A stretch of 64,000 nucleotides of DNA from Calamus simplicifolius (GCA_900491605.1 UESW01005008.1:186001-250000); one strand, 5' to 3'. Positions 43,899 through 55,410 are shown, counted from the first letter of the stretch. The notes: generated by a model from the sequence alone, not told the origin. A program made the numbers and translations.

Positions 43899-46038
43899 TG
43901 TTGCCCAGATGTAGCAACCCAAGAGGAGGGTGAATTGGGTTATTAAAAAATTAATTACTATGCAAGTATGTGCTTAAACCCTAATTTAGATTTGCAGCGG
44001 TGTAGTGGAGTGCACAGAATAGTAACAATAAAGAGACAAACAACCACAAACACACAAAAGTTTATAGTGGTTCGGTGCCAAACTCAGCACCTACATCCAC
44101 TCCCCAAAACCTTTGGGAATTCCACTAATCGTATCACAACGATTACAACCTCTAGCCGAACCTGGCTAACCCTCTTATTTATACGGCACAAGGCAGCCAA
44201 AAAATCCCTAGCCAAACTAGGCTAGTCATCTTGTTTATATGGCACAAGGAAGCTTAAAACCCCTAGCCAAACCTAGGCTAGTCCTCTTATTTCACGGTAC
44301 AAGGAAGACAACAACAAACAAGGGTTAACACTACCCCTTTAACTAAATAATCAGAGAATGAAGAACAGAAGCTCCAATAATGAGCAAATATTAAGAGTAT
44401 ACTTTACAACTTTTGAAGCAATAATTTTAGCAATAAATGAGCGAAGTCGAAGTAGCTGAAGCCTTGATTGCTTTGTAAAACTTCAATGATTGGAACAATG
44501 AATGAACTTGAATGCACACAACTCCTTTATCAACCACTCAACAATATATAGTAAATGCTCTTTTCTTCGATTTCTTTCTCTTGAAAATCTCTTTTTCAAA
44601 AATCGTCATAGTGTGCTTCAAATCACATCTATTTATAATGATCCAACAAAAAAAGATATCCGTTAGATACATTAGGAACAAATGAAAATAAAAATAGGAA
44701 GAAAATATAACCGTTGTAAGATGTTTCCCTTAAGCATTGAATGCAGATCTCTATTTGAGGAAGGAAGAACCCTAAAACCATTTAAAAAATCAAAAGTTAA
44801 TTGTACCTAAAAATAGCAATGGAGAGAGAGTAAGAGAGAAAGAACAAACTCAAGAACTCAGGTGGCAGTTGGCTGGAGATAACTTCAGGTAGCTGAAGTC
44901 AAGAATGCATTCGGCCAAGAGATAAGCAGAAAACCCCAGCTAGCTAGTCAGCTAGCTCACAAGAGAGGCCACGAAAGAAAAAAGGCATCCAGAGGCAGCT
45001 CCTTAGGCAACTAAAATGGTTGCTAGTTAGCTTCCCAGCTAACTAACAGCAAAAGTAAACACCCAGGAGAAAAAAGTGCAAGGCACTTAGTTAGCTCAGT
45101 AGCTAACTAAGCAAAAGATAGTTAGCTCTTTAGCTAACTAACAAGCAAAAGTAAATGGCAGATAGAAGAATTCATGCTTTGGTAGTTAGCTCCCCAGCTA
45201 ACTAGAAATTGAAGGCTCACGGCTGCAGGAGTTACAGGTGAAGGGGAGTTAGCTCAATAGCTAACTAAAGAAAAGTCAGTTAGCTCACTAGCTAACTAAA
45301 TCCAAAAGTAACATAAAAACCACCCAGCTTAGTTAGCTCTCCAGCTAGCTGAGCAAAAAGGCAGCCACACGTCTGAATGAAGCAGTTAACTCTTCAACTA
45401 ACTAACCAACAGGTAGCTAGCTCTCCAGTTAACTAAAATTTAAATCTACACGGCTTGAACTTTTCCTGTGAAAAATAGTTAGCTAAGCAGTTAGCTCCAA
45501 GATAAAATAGTTAGCTAAGCAGTTAGCTCCAAGAAATGCCAGCTAGCTAAAAGATCTGGCAGCTAGCTCAACAGTTAGCTAAAATTGAAGACCATTCGGC
45601 TAGGAAGGATAACAGGCAACTGGAGTTAGCTAAAATGGAATCCAGTTAGCTCCAAGGCATCCCAAGCTAGCTAACCAGCTAGCTAAAAATGAAGAACGTT
45701 CGGCCAGTATAGTGACGAGCACCTTAGCTAACTGAAAGAACTCCAGCTAACTAACAAGCTAGCTAACTATCTAGCTGAAAAAGGTGGACGTTCGGCCAAG
45801 CATTGAGATTTCTTACCAGTTAGCTGAAAGGTGTGCCAACTAGCTAAATGGAATAACAAGTTAGCTAACCAGTTAACTCCCAAGCCAATAAAATTATCTA
45901 AGGCAAAATAGAATGAAGTATACTCTTACCAATCAATTTTGCACGAAAATACTTACTTGCAAGGCGACCGAACTTCCCTGTATCAAGCTTAGAATTACTT
46001 AATTTTTTGTAATCATCAAAATCAATCTGGGGTCAACA
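43899..46038 (-). repeat. 5' LTR of Sirevirus D (2,140 bp)
   Basis: TG...CA ends; TATAAATAG on the minus strand at 44629-44637; minisatellite-like block about 44155-44310; U3 hairpin array about 44935-45865. It contains the uninterrupted target site of chromovirus E near 45246. Length agrees with the reconstructed 3' LTR span (about 2,147 bp). Confidence 0.93.
44935..45865. repeat. U3 inverted-repeat array, Sirevirus D 5' LTR
   Basis: The cleanest copy of the array. A perfect example is AGTTAGCTCCCCAGCTAACT (45184-45203): 8-bp arms and a 4-base loop. Similar units recur every 30-60 bases with arm variants GTTAACT and GCTAGCT. The array lies 0.3-1.2 kb upstream of the TATA box. Confidence 0.9.
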
Positions 46039-46043
46039 ACCAT

Positions 46044-47024
46044 CTTAGATGAGGAAGACCTTATGTGAGCCACCTTCACCGGAGACACCCAGCCATCAGA
46101 CGATCCCCCCTTACCCGAGCGAGGCCCGACCTTTACATTCTGTGAATCAGAACCATGGCCAGGGACAAACGAAGATACCTTGATCTAAGGCTTCCCCCTC
46201 TCGGCCGACTGAGGACCGGAGACGACTCTCCGCTGCCTAACAGCTGCAAGCCACAGCCCGAAAGCAGAGAAGGAAGCTGGGTCTGCCTCTTCTGACCTCA
46301 CCGGAATAGAGCACGAACCTCCCAAGTGCAACGATCCACAGCTCATACAAATCCCCTGCATATTTTTATATGCAAATTGCTGCCAGAACGGCTGATTGAA
46401 CCCTTGTACCCGAACACCTGGCCGAAGAGGGCGATGGAGATCCACCTGGAGATAGACCCTTGCAAAAGCACCCCTGTTCTTCGCCAGAGTAGCAGCATCG
46501 GCGCACAGGAATTCTCTCGCTGGTGCTAGAATAGACTTGAGGAAGTCCTCTTTCCAAAACTCCAGTGGGAGGTTCGGCAACCTTACCCACAACAACGCCG
46601 ACGGGATTGAATCCTTTGCCGAAGTGAACTCCGATCGCCATGCCTCAGTCCCAATCACTTGGCCGTTGATCACCCACGGGCGCTGCAGCACCAGGTCACA
46701 AGCTTCCGACGATTCAAATCAGAAGATATGGCATCGAAATGCCATACTATCGAGGACAATTTCTCCAAGAACTCCAGCGCGCCTAAATTCCCTGAGATAG
46801 GCCTCAGTCGGAACCCACTTATGGTAGGAGCGGGCAAGAACGGCCCTCTTTTGCCACCCAAACATCTCAGCTTCAAGATCCGCCTCCGGCATAGCCACCA
46901 TCTCAGGATACAAAGCCTCCAGCTGCGCCACCTTTGCCGGCGAGGGAGATGGAGTAACCCAGAGAAACCCAGAATCCGCAACCCTCCTAGAAATCTTACC
47001 TTCGGCAGTCGCATCCGATGCCAT
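46044..47024 (-). pseudogene. LINE ORF1, N-terminal part
   Basis: Starts MASDATAEGKISRRVADSGF (47024). It shows the plant L1 ORF1 pattern of an RNA-binding DUF4283-like domain (LQRPWVINGQVIGTEAW, LWVRLPNLPLEFW). A zinc-knuckle-like CMSCGSLHLGGSC follows near 46310-46345. There is a frameshift at about 46700. It is cut by Sirevirus D at 46039-46043. ORF1 of such elements binds element RNA. Confidence 0.85.
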
Positions 47025-47225
47025 AGGGGATGAAGGGATGATCGAAGGAAAGACCGGAGCAAAAGCGAAGAAAAGGCGATGAAGAACACCGAAAGATTGG
47101 GGAAAAAGAGTTGGAAGTACTAATCTTAAAGCACAGCTCTTCGCAGAATCACAGAGCTATAAAGCAAGATTTTTAAAGCACTCGACACCCAACGTTTAAC
47201 CCGGTAAATTGATAAGCAAATGTCT

Positions 47226-47235
47226 ATGCGTTCCC
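47226..47235. repeat. Target-site duplication of the LINE, right copy
   Basis: ATGCGTTCCC, nine of ten matched to 21209-21218. It fixes the LINE 5' end at about 47225, some 200 bases before the ORF1 start. Confidence 0.62.
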
Positions 47236-47903
47236 TTTAGCAGCGGTGGAGCAGACGTACAAAAGGATAAGTTGGCCAATGTCCTCAAAACAAAGGACAA
47301 ATATGTAGCTCTATAAAAATTAGGTATTTATGAGATGATATTACATAATATTATAATATCTATTATATATTATTAAATATATAGTATAAATTTATTATTA
47401 TTAATAGTTATAATATTATCAATATATTATATTTACAATTAAATAATAATTATATCATCATTTATTATAATAAATAATATAAAAATTATGATAAAAATTT
47501 TATATACATTTAGAGAACACTAAACATTCATGCATTGCACGGTACGTGGGCTAGTTAGATCCGGATAAGGAGGAAGCCCGCTTCTTGGAGACCAATTTAT
47601 CTTATTGGGTTCTGGATTGTTACACTACATTAGATTTAGAAGGACTGGATTATTTTACTGACTCTCTTCCTATGTTTGTTGCCGCCGACTTCATCTAGCT
47701 TTCTTGTCGCATGAATAAGATAAGATAATTTATCGTGTGCCAAAAGATTGTTCATTCAGTTAGAGGAGAGTAATTTATTCCAGCAAAATATTCATTCTTA
47801 TTAGTATCCTGTCCAATGAATAATTATAATTTTATTCTTCCCGCTTTCATTAATAGGTTAACAAGCACCGAATAGAAAGCATCTTATTCTCAGTCTTATC
47901 GAG
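47236..47903. other. Intergenic region upstream of the ASH2-like gene
   Basis: It includes a very AT-rich, low-complexity block (about 47330-47510). No coding sequence or element signature is visible in the rest. Confidence 0.6.
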
Positions 47904-47911
47904 TATAAATA
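47904..47911 (+). promoter_or_regulatory. TATA box of the ASH2-like gene
   Basis: TATAAATA, 80 bases before the ATG at 47984. A C/T-rich leader (47935-47983) follows, typical of plant transcripts. Confidence 0.7.
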
Positions 47912-47983
47912 ATAAATACGGGCATAACCCCGTTTTTCCTCCATCCGTTTCCTCCCCTTCGCTTTCCCTCGCTCTCCAATCCC

Positions 47984-50900
47984 ATGGACAACCTTCATGC
48001 CTCTTCCAAAGAAGACGAGGGGGAGTGGAGCGACGCCCTCGATCGCATCCCATCCCATCCTCCTCCGGCCGCTGATCTTCCCGTCTCCTCCTCCTCTCCG
48101 CTGCCGCCATCACTATCGCCTCCACCACTGCTGCCACTAGAAGAAGAAGATCACGAAGCCAAAGAGAACGGCTTCTTCTTCCATCCCTCCCCCCTCTCTG
48201 ATCCCCAAAACCCCCGCCCTTCCCTCGCCGCCGCCGCCGCGGCCGCCACCGACGACGATGAGCCCCCGCCGTCGGATGACACCGACGACGACGACGACGA
48301 CGACGACGTCGACGGCGCCGCCTCCGCCCGGAAGAAGCAGAAGCCCCTCTCCTCCTTCACCAACCTCTCCTCCCCTTCCCCGTCCCCAGCCGTCCCTCCC
48401 CCCGCCGCTGCGAAGAAGCCCAAGAAGAAGAACAACAATGTGTGGACCAAATCCACCTCCCGGAAGGGCAAGAAGAAGAGCAAGGCCGTCGCCAACGCCG
48501 CACCCGAGGACACTGTCCTCATGACCCCCATGCCCCGCTTCCCCGACAAGTCCGATGACTCCCCCGACGCCAAGATCTGCCTTTCCCGCGTCTACAAGGC
48601 CGAGAAGGTCGAGCTCAGCGAGGACCGCCTCTCCGCCGGGAGCACAAGGGCTACCGCATGGTTCGGGCCACCCGAGGGGTGATGGAAGGTGCCTGGTACT
48701 TCGAGATCAAGGTGGTGAAGCTTGGGGAGACGGGGCACACCAGGCTGGGGTGGACGACGGAGAAGGGGGACCTCCAGGCCCCCGTGGGGTACGATGGGAA
48801 CAGCTATGGGTACAGAGACATAGATGGGACCAAGATTCACAAGGCCCTCAGGGAGAAGTATGGAGAGGAGGGGTACAGCGAGGGGGATGTGATTGGCTTC
48901 TACATTAACCTTCCAGATGGCTTCATATGCTCCGAAACCGCCCCATCTTATTTGGTACAAGGGGCAAAGGTATGTGTACTCGGCTGATGGGAAGGATGAT
49001 CCTCCCCAAGTTGTTCCTGGTGAGTTCTTCCTCTCCAGAATGCGATGTTTTTTTTTCTTTATCATTTTTATTGGATAGGATTGCAAGGCTTGGAATGCTA
49101 TTTGCTTTGCTGATTATTTCCTGAACCGAAATACATTCTCTGCGAATCATCATCATATTCTCATTGTTTTCTTTATTAGCTTCAAACTTCTCTTTTTCAG
49201 TATTCATATATATGCAATTTTGTACTCGCCCTAATTCTCATCATGAAATTTAATGTAAATTTCTATTAATTAAAGTATATATGTGGTGATATTGAGTTCG
49301 GTTTTATTTACTATTGATGATATATGAGAACGGAACATTGTTATTATTCTTGACTTGAAACCCTAGAAGTTTAGGTAGCTATTGCTGAGGTCCCGGACTT
49401 CAATTATTGGATTATTTTTGCCTGGCACACAGCTCCTGGGTTGATTTGTAGTTGCTGTAGCTTTGTCGAGCTTTTTCTGAAATATGATATTCGCCTATAC
49501 TGGTTATTCTTCTTAGTTTTAATTGATGATAAGTTCATATTTTTAGTGCATCGGGTTTTTCATTAAAAGATAACATTCTTGCCATGAAGGCAGAAAGTTT
49601 CTGAGTGAGTTTTTATTGTGCAGTACTCTTGCTGTAAAATATAAATTGTAGGCAGATAGGAGAAAACTGAGACCCAGGAACAGCTCTAATGAGCTATCAA
49701 TTAGGAAACAATGGCTCAAGAAGAGCTGAGTGGAAAGAAAATTCACAAAGTCGATCTCAAATAGTAGGGATAAGGGTTTTTAATTAGGGTTATTTTGATA
49801 GTGATATAAAATTCTTGGTAGTTTGTTTTGGTCCTTTCTAGCCTCTTCTTTTTTATATATGTATTTGTAATTGTTTCAATTTTTGAATAATCGTACTTAC
49901 TCGCATTGCCATACTTGTTGATTGTAAAATGATCCTGCTTTTTTTTAATATCAAGTTTCAATTTTCAAAGTTAGGGATTTATAGTTTTTCTTTTAGGTCG
50001 GAAAGAAGTGGACATTTGTTGCACATCAAGAGCCTTAACTTTTAGGGAGTGTTTGATAACTTTTTGGCTATCCCTGGATAAATGTACAGGATAGCATTTA
50101 TCCAGGGGATAGCTGAGGGAATAAGCACCTTTTTAAAATTACACTCTGCCATCAAGGGATAATTTTAGTTATTTCTGGTTCCTTAAGGAATAAGTTCAGG
50201 GGATAACCCATGGTTAAATATAGGTTATCTCCTCTGATTAAACTTTTTCAGCACTATCCCATGTAGCTATAGCATTTGGGGATAAGGGGGATATCTAGGG
50301 GATATCCCCCCTTATCCATCATATCAAACGGTGTCTTACTGATTATGTGTTCTGTAAATACATTTTTTTTGAAGAGATTTCTGGCATGTACTGGACAACA
50401 AGTGTTTACGGTTAACATTGTTGCTTGGTTCTTCTGCTTTCGTAATCCTTATTTCGTGTTTTCCATTTTTACAGTAATTAAGAACAAATTGAGGAAAGGA
50501 TAATTAAAATGGTTTGAACATTTGGAATATAGACTTAAGGATGTATTGAAGGAGTCATTTGATATATGCAGAAAGAAAAAAAAAAATGAAGAAGATAGAA
50601 ATAAATAAAAAATTACATACAAAGAAATGATAAAGAAAGATTAGAAATCTTTGCGTCTTATTGAAAATATGATTTAAAAACGAGTAGAATGGAGAAAAAA
50701 AAATTTATACAGCCAATTTTAACTAATTTGAAAATAAAGTTTTGTTATTGTTGTTGTATAATTTATGAACTACAAAATTATATAATTGTGGCCATTCCAA
50801 TAATAAGCTGTTGAAGTTGGTGCATATGTACAATTCCTTCCTGTAATGCCATGTTACCATGTTTGATTGCTGTCTAATTGTTATATGTATCTTTGTAGGG

Positions 50901-51167
50901 AGCGAGATATCCTTCTTCAAGAATGGAGTGTGCCAAGGCACTGCCTTCGCAGATCTGTTTGGTGGAAGATACTACCCTGCTGCTTCCATGTACACACTCC
51001 CTAACCAGCCTAACTGTGAAGTGAGATTTAATTTTGGGCCTGATTTTGAGTTCTTTCCTCAAGATTTTGGTGCACATCTGATACCACGCCCTATGATTGA
51101 GGTTCCTTATCATGGATATGATGGTAAGATTGAAGGTCCCGCGGAAAATGGTGTTGCAGAAAAACAA
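47984..51167 (+). CDS. ASH2R: ASH2/TRAUCO-like SPRY protein, two exons seen, with frame breaks
   Basis: Subunit of the COMPASS-like complex that methylates histone H3 Lys4; nuclear. Exon 1 is 47984-49018 and exon 2 is 50898-51167; the intron is GT...AG (GTGAGT at 49019, TTTGTAG before 50898), joining cleanly at VVP-GSEIS. The N-terminus is Pro/Ala/Asp-rich with a poly-Asp run, then a Lys-rich likely nuclear signal (KKPKKKNNN, KGKKKSK). The SPRY domain follows: GYRMVRATRGVMEGAWYFEI, GHTRLGWTTEKGDLQAPVGY, YGYRDIDGTKIHKALREKYG in exon 1; FFKNGVCQGTAFADLFGGRY and RFNFGPDFEFFPQDF in exon 2. Two single-base frame breaks lie at about 48636-48645 and 48920-48930. They could be sequence errors or real damage. 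The 3' end is uncertain. Confidence 0.85.
49019..50897 (+). other. Intron of the ASH2-like gene
   Basis: A GT...AG intron of 1.88 kb, AT-rich, containing a MITE at 50045-50335. No other coding sequence is seen. Confidence 0.82.
50045..50335. mobile_element. Tourist-like MITE in the ASH2-like intron
   Basis: 291 bp with TTA on both sides (50042-50044 and 50336-50338), the target typical of PIF/Harbinger-type elements. Imperfect terminal inverted repeats: GGGAGTGTTTGATA on the left, and the right end read in reverse is GACACCGTTTGATA. Internal repeats of GGATAA and TATCC can fold. It has no coding capacity. Confidence 0.82.
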
Positions 51168-51590
51168 GTTAACCACCTCTGCTTTCAGTGCTTTCTTTTA
51201 CTTGTGGGAGAGGGGATATGAGCTGAAATATGCGGTCGTTACCTCAGCACTTGTTCACGGGTGCCAGAACATTAGATGAATGCTAATATCTTCTTCTTCC
51301 TTTTTTTTTTTTTTGTAACTTATCTGCGTTCCATGAGTGTAACTTATTTGTGGTCCATGAACTGCAATGGTGCCAAAAAAGAAAAAGAAAAAGAAAAAAA
51401 TAGTTAACCCTCTGCTTTCAGTTTTTCCTTTTACCTTGGGAGAGGGCTATGAGCTGAAATTTGTAATTGTTAGCACAGGACTTGTTAACGGGTGCCAGAA
51501 CATTAGATGAATGCTGATTTTTTTTTAGTTGTGCAACTTGTCTGTTGTCATGAGTGTTAACTTACTTGTGGTTATGAATTGCATCATATG
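51168..51590. repeat. Tandem duplication after ASH2-like exon 2
   Basis: GTTAACC, CTCTGCTTTCAGT, GAGCTGAAAT and GGTGCCAGAACATTAGATGA occur in the same order from 51168 and again from about 51403. The two copies are diverged and about 235 bases apart. Copy 1 begins at the likely exon 2 donor site. Confidence 0.85.
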
Positions 51591-51594
51591 TATA

Positions 51595-52081
51595 TTGAGA
51601 TTTTGTTTAAATAAACTAAGTAGTTATGAATTGCATCATATGCATATATTGAGATTTTGTTTAAATAAATTAAATAAATATTTGTGGATATGTTTAGGGA
51701 ATAGTTATGGCTTCTCTGCGACAATTTTCGCTTCAGAAGTCGAAACAATGCGATGCTTCGATTCAAACTTTTGTCCGTTGCAAGTTTTGCTTCGGATATG
51801 TTGCGAAGAGATGCGACTCTTCGAAAATCGACACATTATAGGCACCAGTGCTGCGGCTTTCAACCTCTATAAATACATATACAAATCAAATCAACATCTA
51901 TAAATACATATACAAATCAAACCATATCACATATCAGTTCTTATCTACAATCGAGTTTTCATTAGTGCTTTGGTGCAAACTCGATTAAACGCTTGTCGTA
52001 TCCTGCATCGTATTTGCTATTCATCCATAGAGTATTCGAGAGGTGCAAATAATATTTAAGGAAAGCGTTCCGTACGTGATT
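51595..52081 (+). repeat. 5' LTR of copia F, with duplicated left edge
   Basis: About 433 bp from 51649. TTGAGATTTTGTTTAAATAA occurs at 51595 and 51649, each preceded by GAATTGCATCATATG. So a 54-bp stretch spanning the host-LTR junction is tandemly duplicated. The rest matches 56573-56997, including TATAAATACATATACAAATC near 51869. Confidence 0.78.
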
Positions 52082-52097
52082 GCACCAATTTCATACG

Positions 52098-52970
52098 ATG
52101 GCAAGACAAACTAAAGTTCTTACTCACGGTTGAAGATCTTTTATGTGTTGGATCCGGATTTGGCATCTATTTCCGAGCCCAACGTCGAGGACTCTAATGA
52201 ACTTAAGGCCGAAAGAAAGAAGAGGCGTGAAGATGAACTCATATGTCGTGGCCACATTCTTATTATTGGATCGCCTCTACAACTTCTACATTTATTCCTA
52301 AGCCCACCGTCGAGAACTCTGATGAACTTAGGGCCGAAAGAAAAAGAGGCGTGAAGATGAACTCATATGTCGTGCCCACATTCTCAACGCATTGTTGGAT
52401 TGCCTATACGACTTCTACACCAATACACAATCGCCGCGGGAGATTTGGAACGCACTTGAATTCAAGTATAAGGCCGAGGAAGAAAGTACTAAGAAATTCC
52501 TCATCTCTAAATACTTTGATTTCAAAATGATTGATGAGAAAGCAATTCTTGCACAAGTACATAAGTTGCAAATTATTGTCAACAAATTGGTGGTTGTGAA
52601 GATAGAAGTTCCCAAACCTTTCCAAGTCAGTGCAATTATTGCAAAGTTGCCACAGTCTTGGAATGGATTTAGGAAGAAACTTCTTCACAACTCCGAGGAT
52701 TATTCCTTGGAACAATTACAAACATACGTTCGAATCGAGGAGGAATCGAGGGTACGTGAAAAGCTTGAGAAAGTAGATACTGAAAGTTCAAAGGCAAATG
52801 CTGTGAGCAATCATAAAAGTTTAATAAAACTAAAGAGAACAAACTTGGTCTAAAAAAGGATCAAGATAAGTTCAAGAAATCCAACAAAAATAAGCCCCAT
52901 GTGAGTTGCTTTGTATGTGGAAAACATGGGCACTTTGCTCGTGATTGCAGGCACCGAAAGGGGCAAATGA
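52098..52970 (+). pseudogene. Copia F gag
   Basis: Starts MARQTKVLTHG then frame-broken. The open piece 52392-52853 has a typical copia gag (IWNALEFKYKAEEESTKKFL, IIAKLPQSWNGFRKKL, YSLEQLQTYVRIEEESRVRE). A CCHC knuckle follows at about 52907 (CFVCGKHGHFARDC). A short internal duplication of the N-terminal region is visible (repeated TCTGATGAACTTA and AACTCATATGTCG motifs around 52190-52370). Confidence 0.86.
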
Positions 52971-54390
52971 ATAAGACAAATGCAACCGAAGTAAATGATG
53001 AGATCGTCGCCATCGTGAGCGAAGTCATGGTGGTCAGAGGCAAGGTTTCCGGTTGGTGGTATGATACTTGTGCCACCATCCATGTTTCCTATGATAAGTC
53101 ACTTTTCAAGACTTATGTGGATATCACCGATGGACAAGAAATTCAAATGGACAATGAAGGCCGGTCAAGGTGCTTGGGAAAGGAAGCGTGGATCTTCACG
53201 TCACATCTGGCAATAAGATCACTTTGATCAATGTATGTTGTATGTGTCGGATATGAATAGGAATCTTGTTAGTGGGAATTTATTGGCAAACCGGGAATTA
53301 AAAGTATATTTGAGTCGAGAAAACTTATACTATCCCGTAACGGTGTTTTTGTTGGAAAAGGTATTCTACTGATGGAATGGTCAAGCTTTGTATTATTGAC
53401 AATAATAATAATAATAATAACAATTGTGTGTCTTTTGCTTATATTGATGATTTCGTTACTTTATGACATAGTAGATTAGCATATATTGGTATTAGCACTA
53501 TGAAAAGATTAATTAAATGTGGCATGATTTCTTGCAATGTTGATAAGTTTAATAAATATGAAATTTGCATTAAATCAAAGATGACTAAGAAACTATTTCA
53601 TAGTGTAGAGAGAAATACTAATTTGCAAGAACTTGTGCATAATGATATTTGTGAGTTAAATGGTATGTTAACCAGATGTGGTAATAGATATTTCATTACT
53701 TTTATTGATAATTACTCTATATATACATATATTTACTTACTTAAGCTCAAATATGAGGCTTTCCATGCTTTTAAAGTTTATAAAGCAGAAGTTAAAAATT
53801 AATTAGGTAGAAATATTAAAATTCTTAGGAGTAATAGGGGTGAAGAATATTTTCCTAAAGATTTTGATGTATTTTATGAACAAAACGGAATCATACATGA
53901 GTTTTCCGCACCACGCACATCGAACAAAATGGGTTAGTAGAACGTAAAAATAGATCATTTCTAGAAATGATAATGTCATGTTGTTGCATACTAAGTTGCC
54001 TTTTAATTAATGGGGTGAAGCATTATTATCTGCATGTCATATTCTTAATAGAATTCCTACTAAAAAGAATCAGACCTTTCCATATGAGTTGTGGAAAGGC
54101 AGAAAGCCTAATATATGCTATTTTAAAGTGTGGGGGTGTCTTGCTTATTACAAGAACACCGATTCTAAAAGGATCAAGTTGGGTCCTCGTGGAATTAGAT
54201 GCGCTTTTGTAGGATATGCTACAAATAGCAAAGCCTATAGACTCCTTAATTTGGAGTCTAATGTGATAATAGAATCTAGAGATGTCAAGTTCTTTGAGAA
54301 TTTGATCACTTTTGGAAAGAATTCTCAAAGTACCACAAATGAAGATTCTCGCAAGGAGAATACTTCAAAGGTTGTTGAAAAAGTATGAGA
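52971..54390 (+). pseudogene. Copia F protease and integrase (broken)
   Basis: The protease site reads WWYDTCATIHVSYDKSLF near 53055, with DTC where DTG or DSG is usual. Pre-integrase and integrase start are at 53465-53802 (ITFIDNYSIYTYIYLLKLKY). A core with the Asp-Glu segments lies in other frames at 53850-53960. The C-terminal part (YELWKGRKPNICYFKVWGCL) is at 54080-54388. An (AAT)n run lies at 53400-53420. Confidence 0.85.
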
Positions 54391-55410
54391 ATCCGAAAAG
54401 TTAAAGATTTAGGATCTAGAGAGATAGATTCTCAACTCATTTCTTTCTATTTGGTAGAAGGAAGTCGAGAGAATTTTATTCATAAAATACCTATTGTTCT
54501 TCAAGTGGAAGATAATCCTAAAACCTTTAAGGAAGCAATAGCTTCGAGAGATTCTGCTTTTTGGAAGGAAGCTATTCAAGATGAGATAGATTCTATTATG
54601 TCAAACTATACTTGGGAGCTTGTCGATTTACCCAAAGGGTCTAAGCCTATTGGTGTAGATGGGTGTTCCAGAAGAAATATCGTAGTGATGGTACTTTAAA
54701 CACTTATAAGGTGAGACTAGTAGCTAAATATTTTTGACAAAAAGAAGAAATTGACTATTTTGATACATATGCACTTGTAGCTGGAATAATAACAATTAGA
54801 GTATTGTTTGCATTGGCTTCATTGCACAACCTTTATGTTCATCAAATGGATGTCAAAACGGCATTCCTAAATGGTGATCTCGATGAGGAGGTCTATACGG
54901 AACAACCAGAAGGTTTTGTTCTACCGGGTAATGAACATAAAGTGTGCAAGCTTGTTAAATCCTTGTATAGATTGAAACAAGCGCCCAAACAATGGTATGA
55001 GAAGTTTGACTCTGTCAAACTCTCAAATATTTGTTCACAATGTTTCTGACAAGTGTTTATATACTAAAGTGCATGGTGACTTTGTGGTATATGTATGCCT
55101 TTATGTTGATGATATGTTGATCATTAGCAATAAATAAAAGGCATACAAGAAATGAAGAGGTTTCTATCATCTATTTTCAAGATAAAAGATCTTGGACAAG
55201 TTGATACTATTTTGGGCATCAAAGTGAAACAAAATAGTGGGGGTTTTGAACTTGGTCAATCACATTATATTGAGAAAGTGTTACACAAGTTCAAACATTT
55301 GAAGTTCAAAGAAGTGAACACCCCATTCGATCCAAGTCTAAAGCTTGAAACAATAGTGGATGAGCCGTGGCTCAACTTGAGTATGCAAGTGCTATTGTTT
55401 GTCTAATATA
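54385..55410 (+). pseudogene. Copia F reverse transcriptase (broken)
   Basis: Motifs: FWKEAIQDEIDSIMSNYTWE (54560), HQMDVKTAFLNGDLDEEVYT (54840), KSLYRLKQAPKQWYEKFD (54958), YVDDMLIISN (about 55100), LGQVDTILGIKV (about 55190). Frame changes lie near 54665, 54740, 55030 and 55140. Confidence 0.88.

Larger units (their letters stand above)
26162..46038 (-). mobile_element. Sirevirus-type copia element D, with chromovirus E nested in its 3' LTR
   Basis: A complete but defective element on the minus strand. The 5' LTR is 43899-46038 and the 3' LTR is 26162-27526 plus 36010-36791. Gag lies at 42350-43814, protease/pre-integrase at 41781-42347, integrase at 40656-41720, RT/RNase H at about 39280-40650, and a third env-position frame at 37219-38793. 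Repeated purine tracts lie at 36792-37010. The LTRs differ at roughly 5% over the first ~165 aligned bases I compared, clearly more than those of the nested element E. Confidence 0.92.
21219..47225 (-). mobile_element. L1-like LINE, split by Sirevirus D
   Basis: A non-LTR retrotransposon on the minus strand. ORF1 starts at 47024 and is interrupted by Sirevirus D (26162-46038). ORF2 (endonuclease, RT, zinc region, RNase H) runs 25488 to about 21264, and the A-tail is the T run at 21219-21232. Without the inserted element it is about 6.1 kb, the size of a full-length plant L1. The target duplication is 9/10 matched. Many stops and frame breaks show it is old. Confidence 0.85.

Noticed and set aside
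44935..45865. Spaced palindromes resembling an origin or CRISPR repeats
   Set aside because: Arms and spacing vary, spacers are part of the LTR, and the array is copied with the retroelement.
48151..48573. 140-residue open frame on the minus strand
   Set aside because: Antisense of the ASH2-like exon; its Ser/Ala runs mirror the Asp/Gly/Pro-coding repeats.
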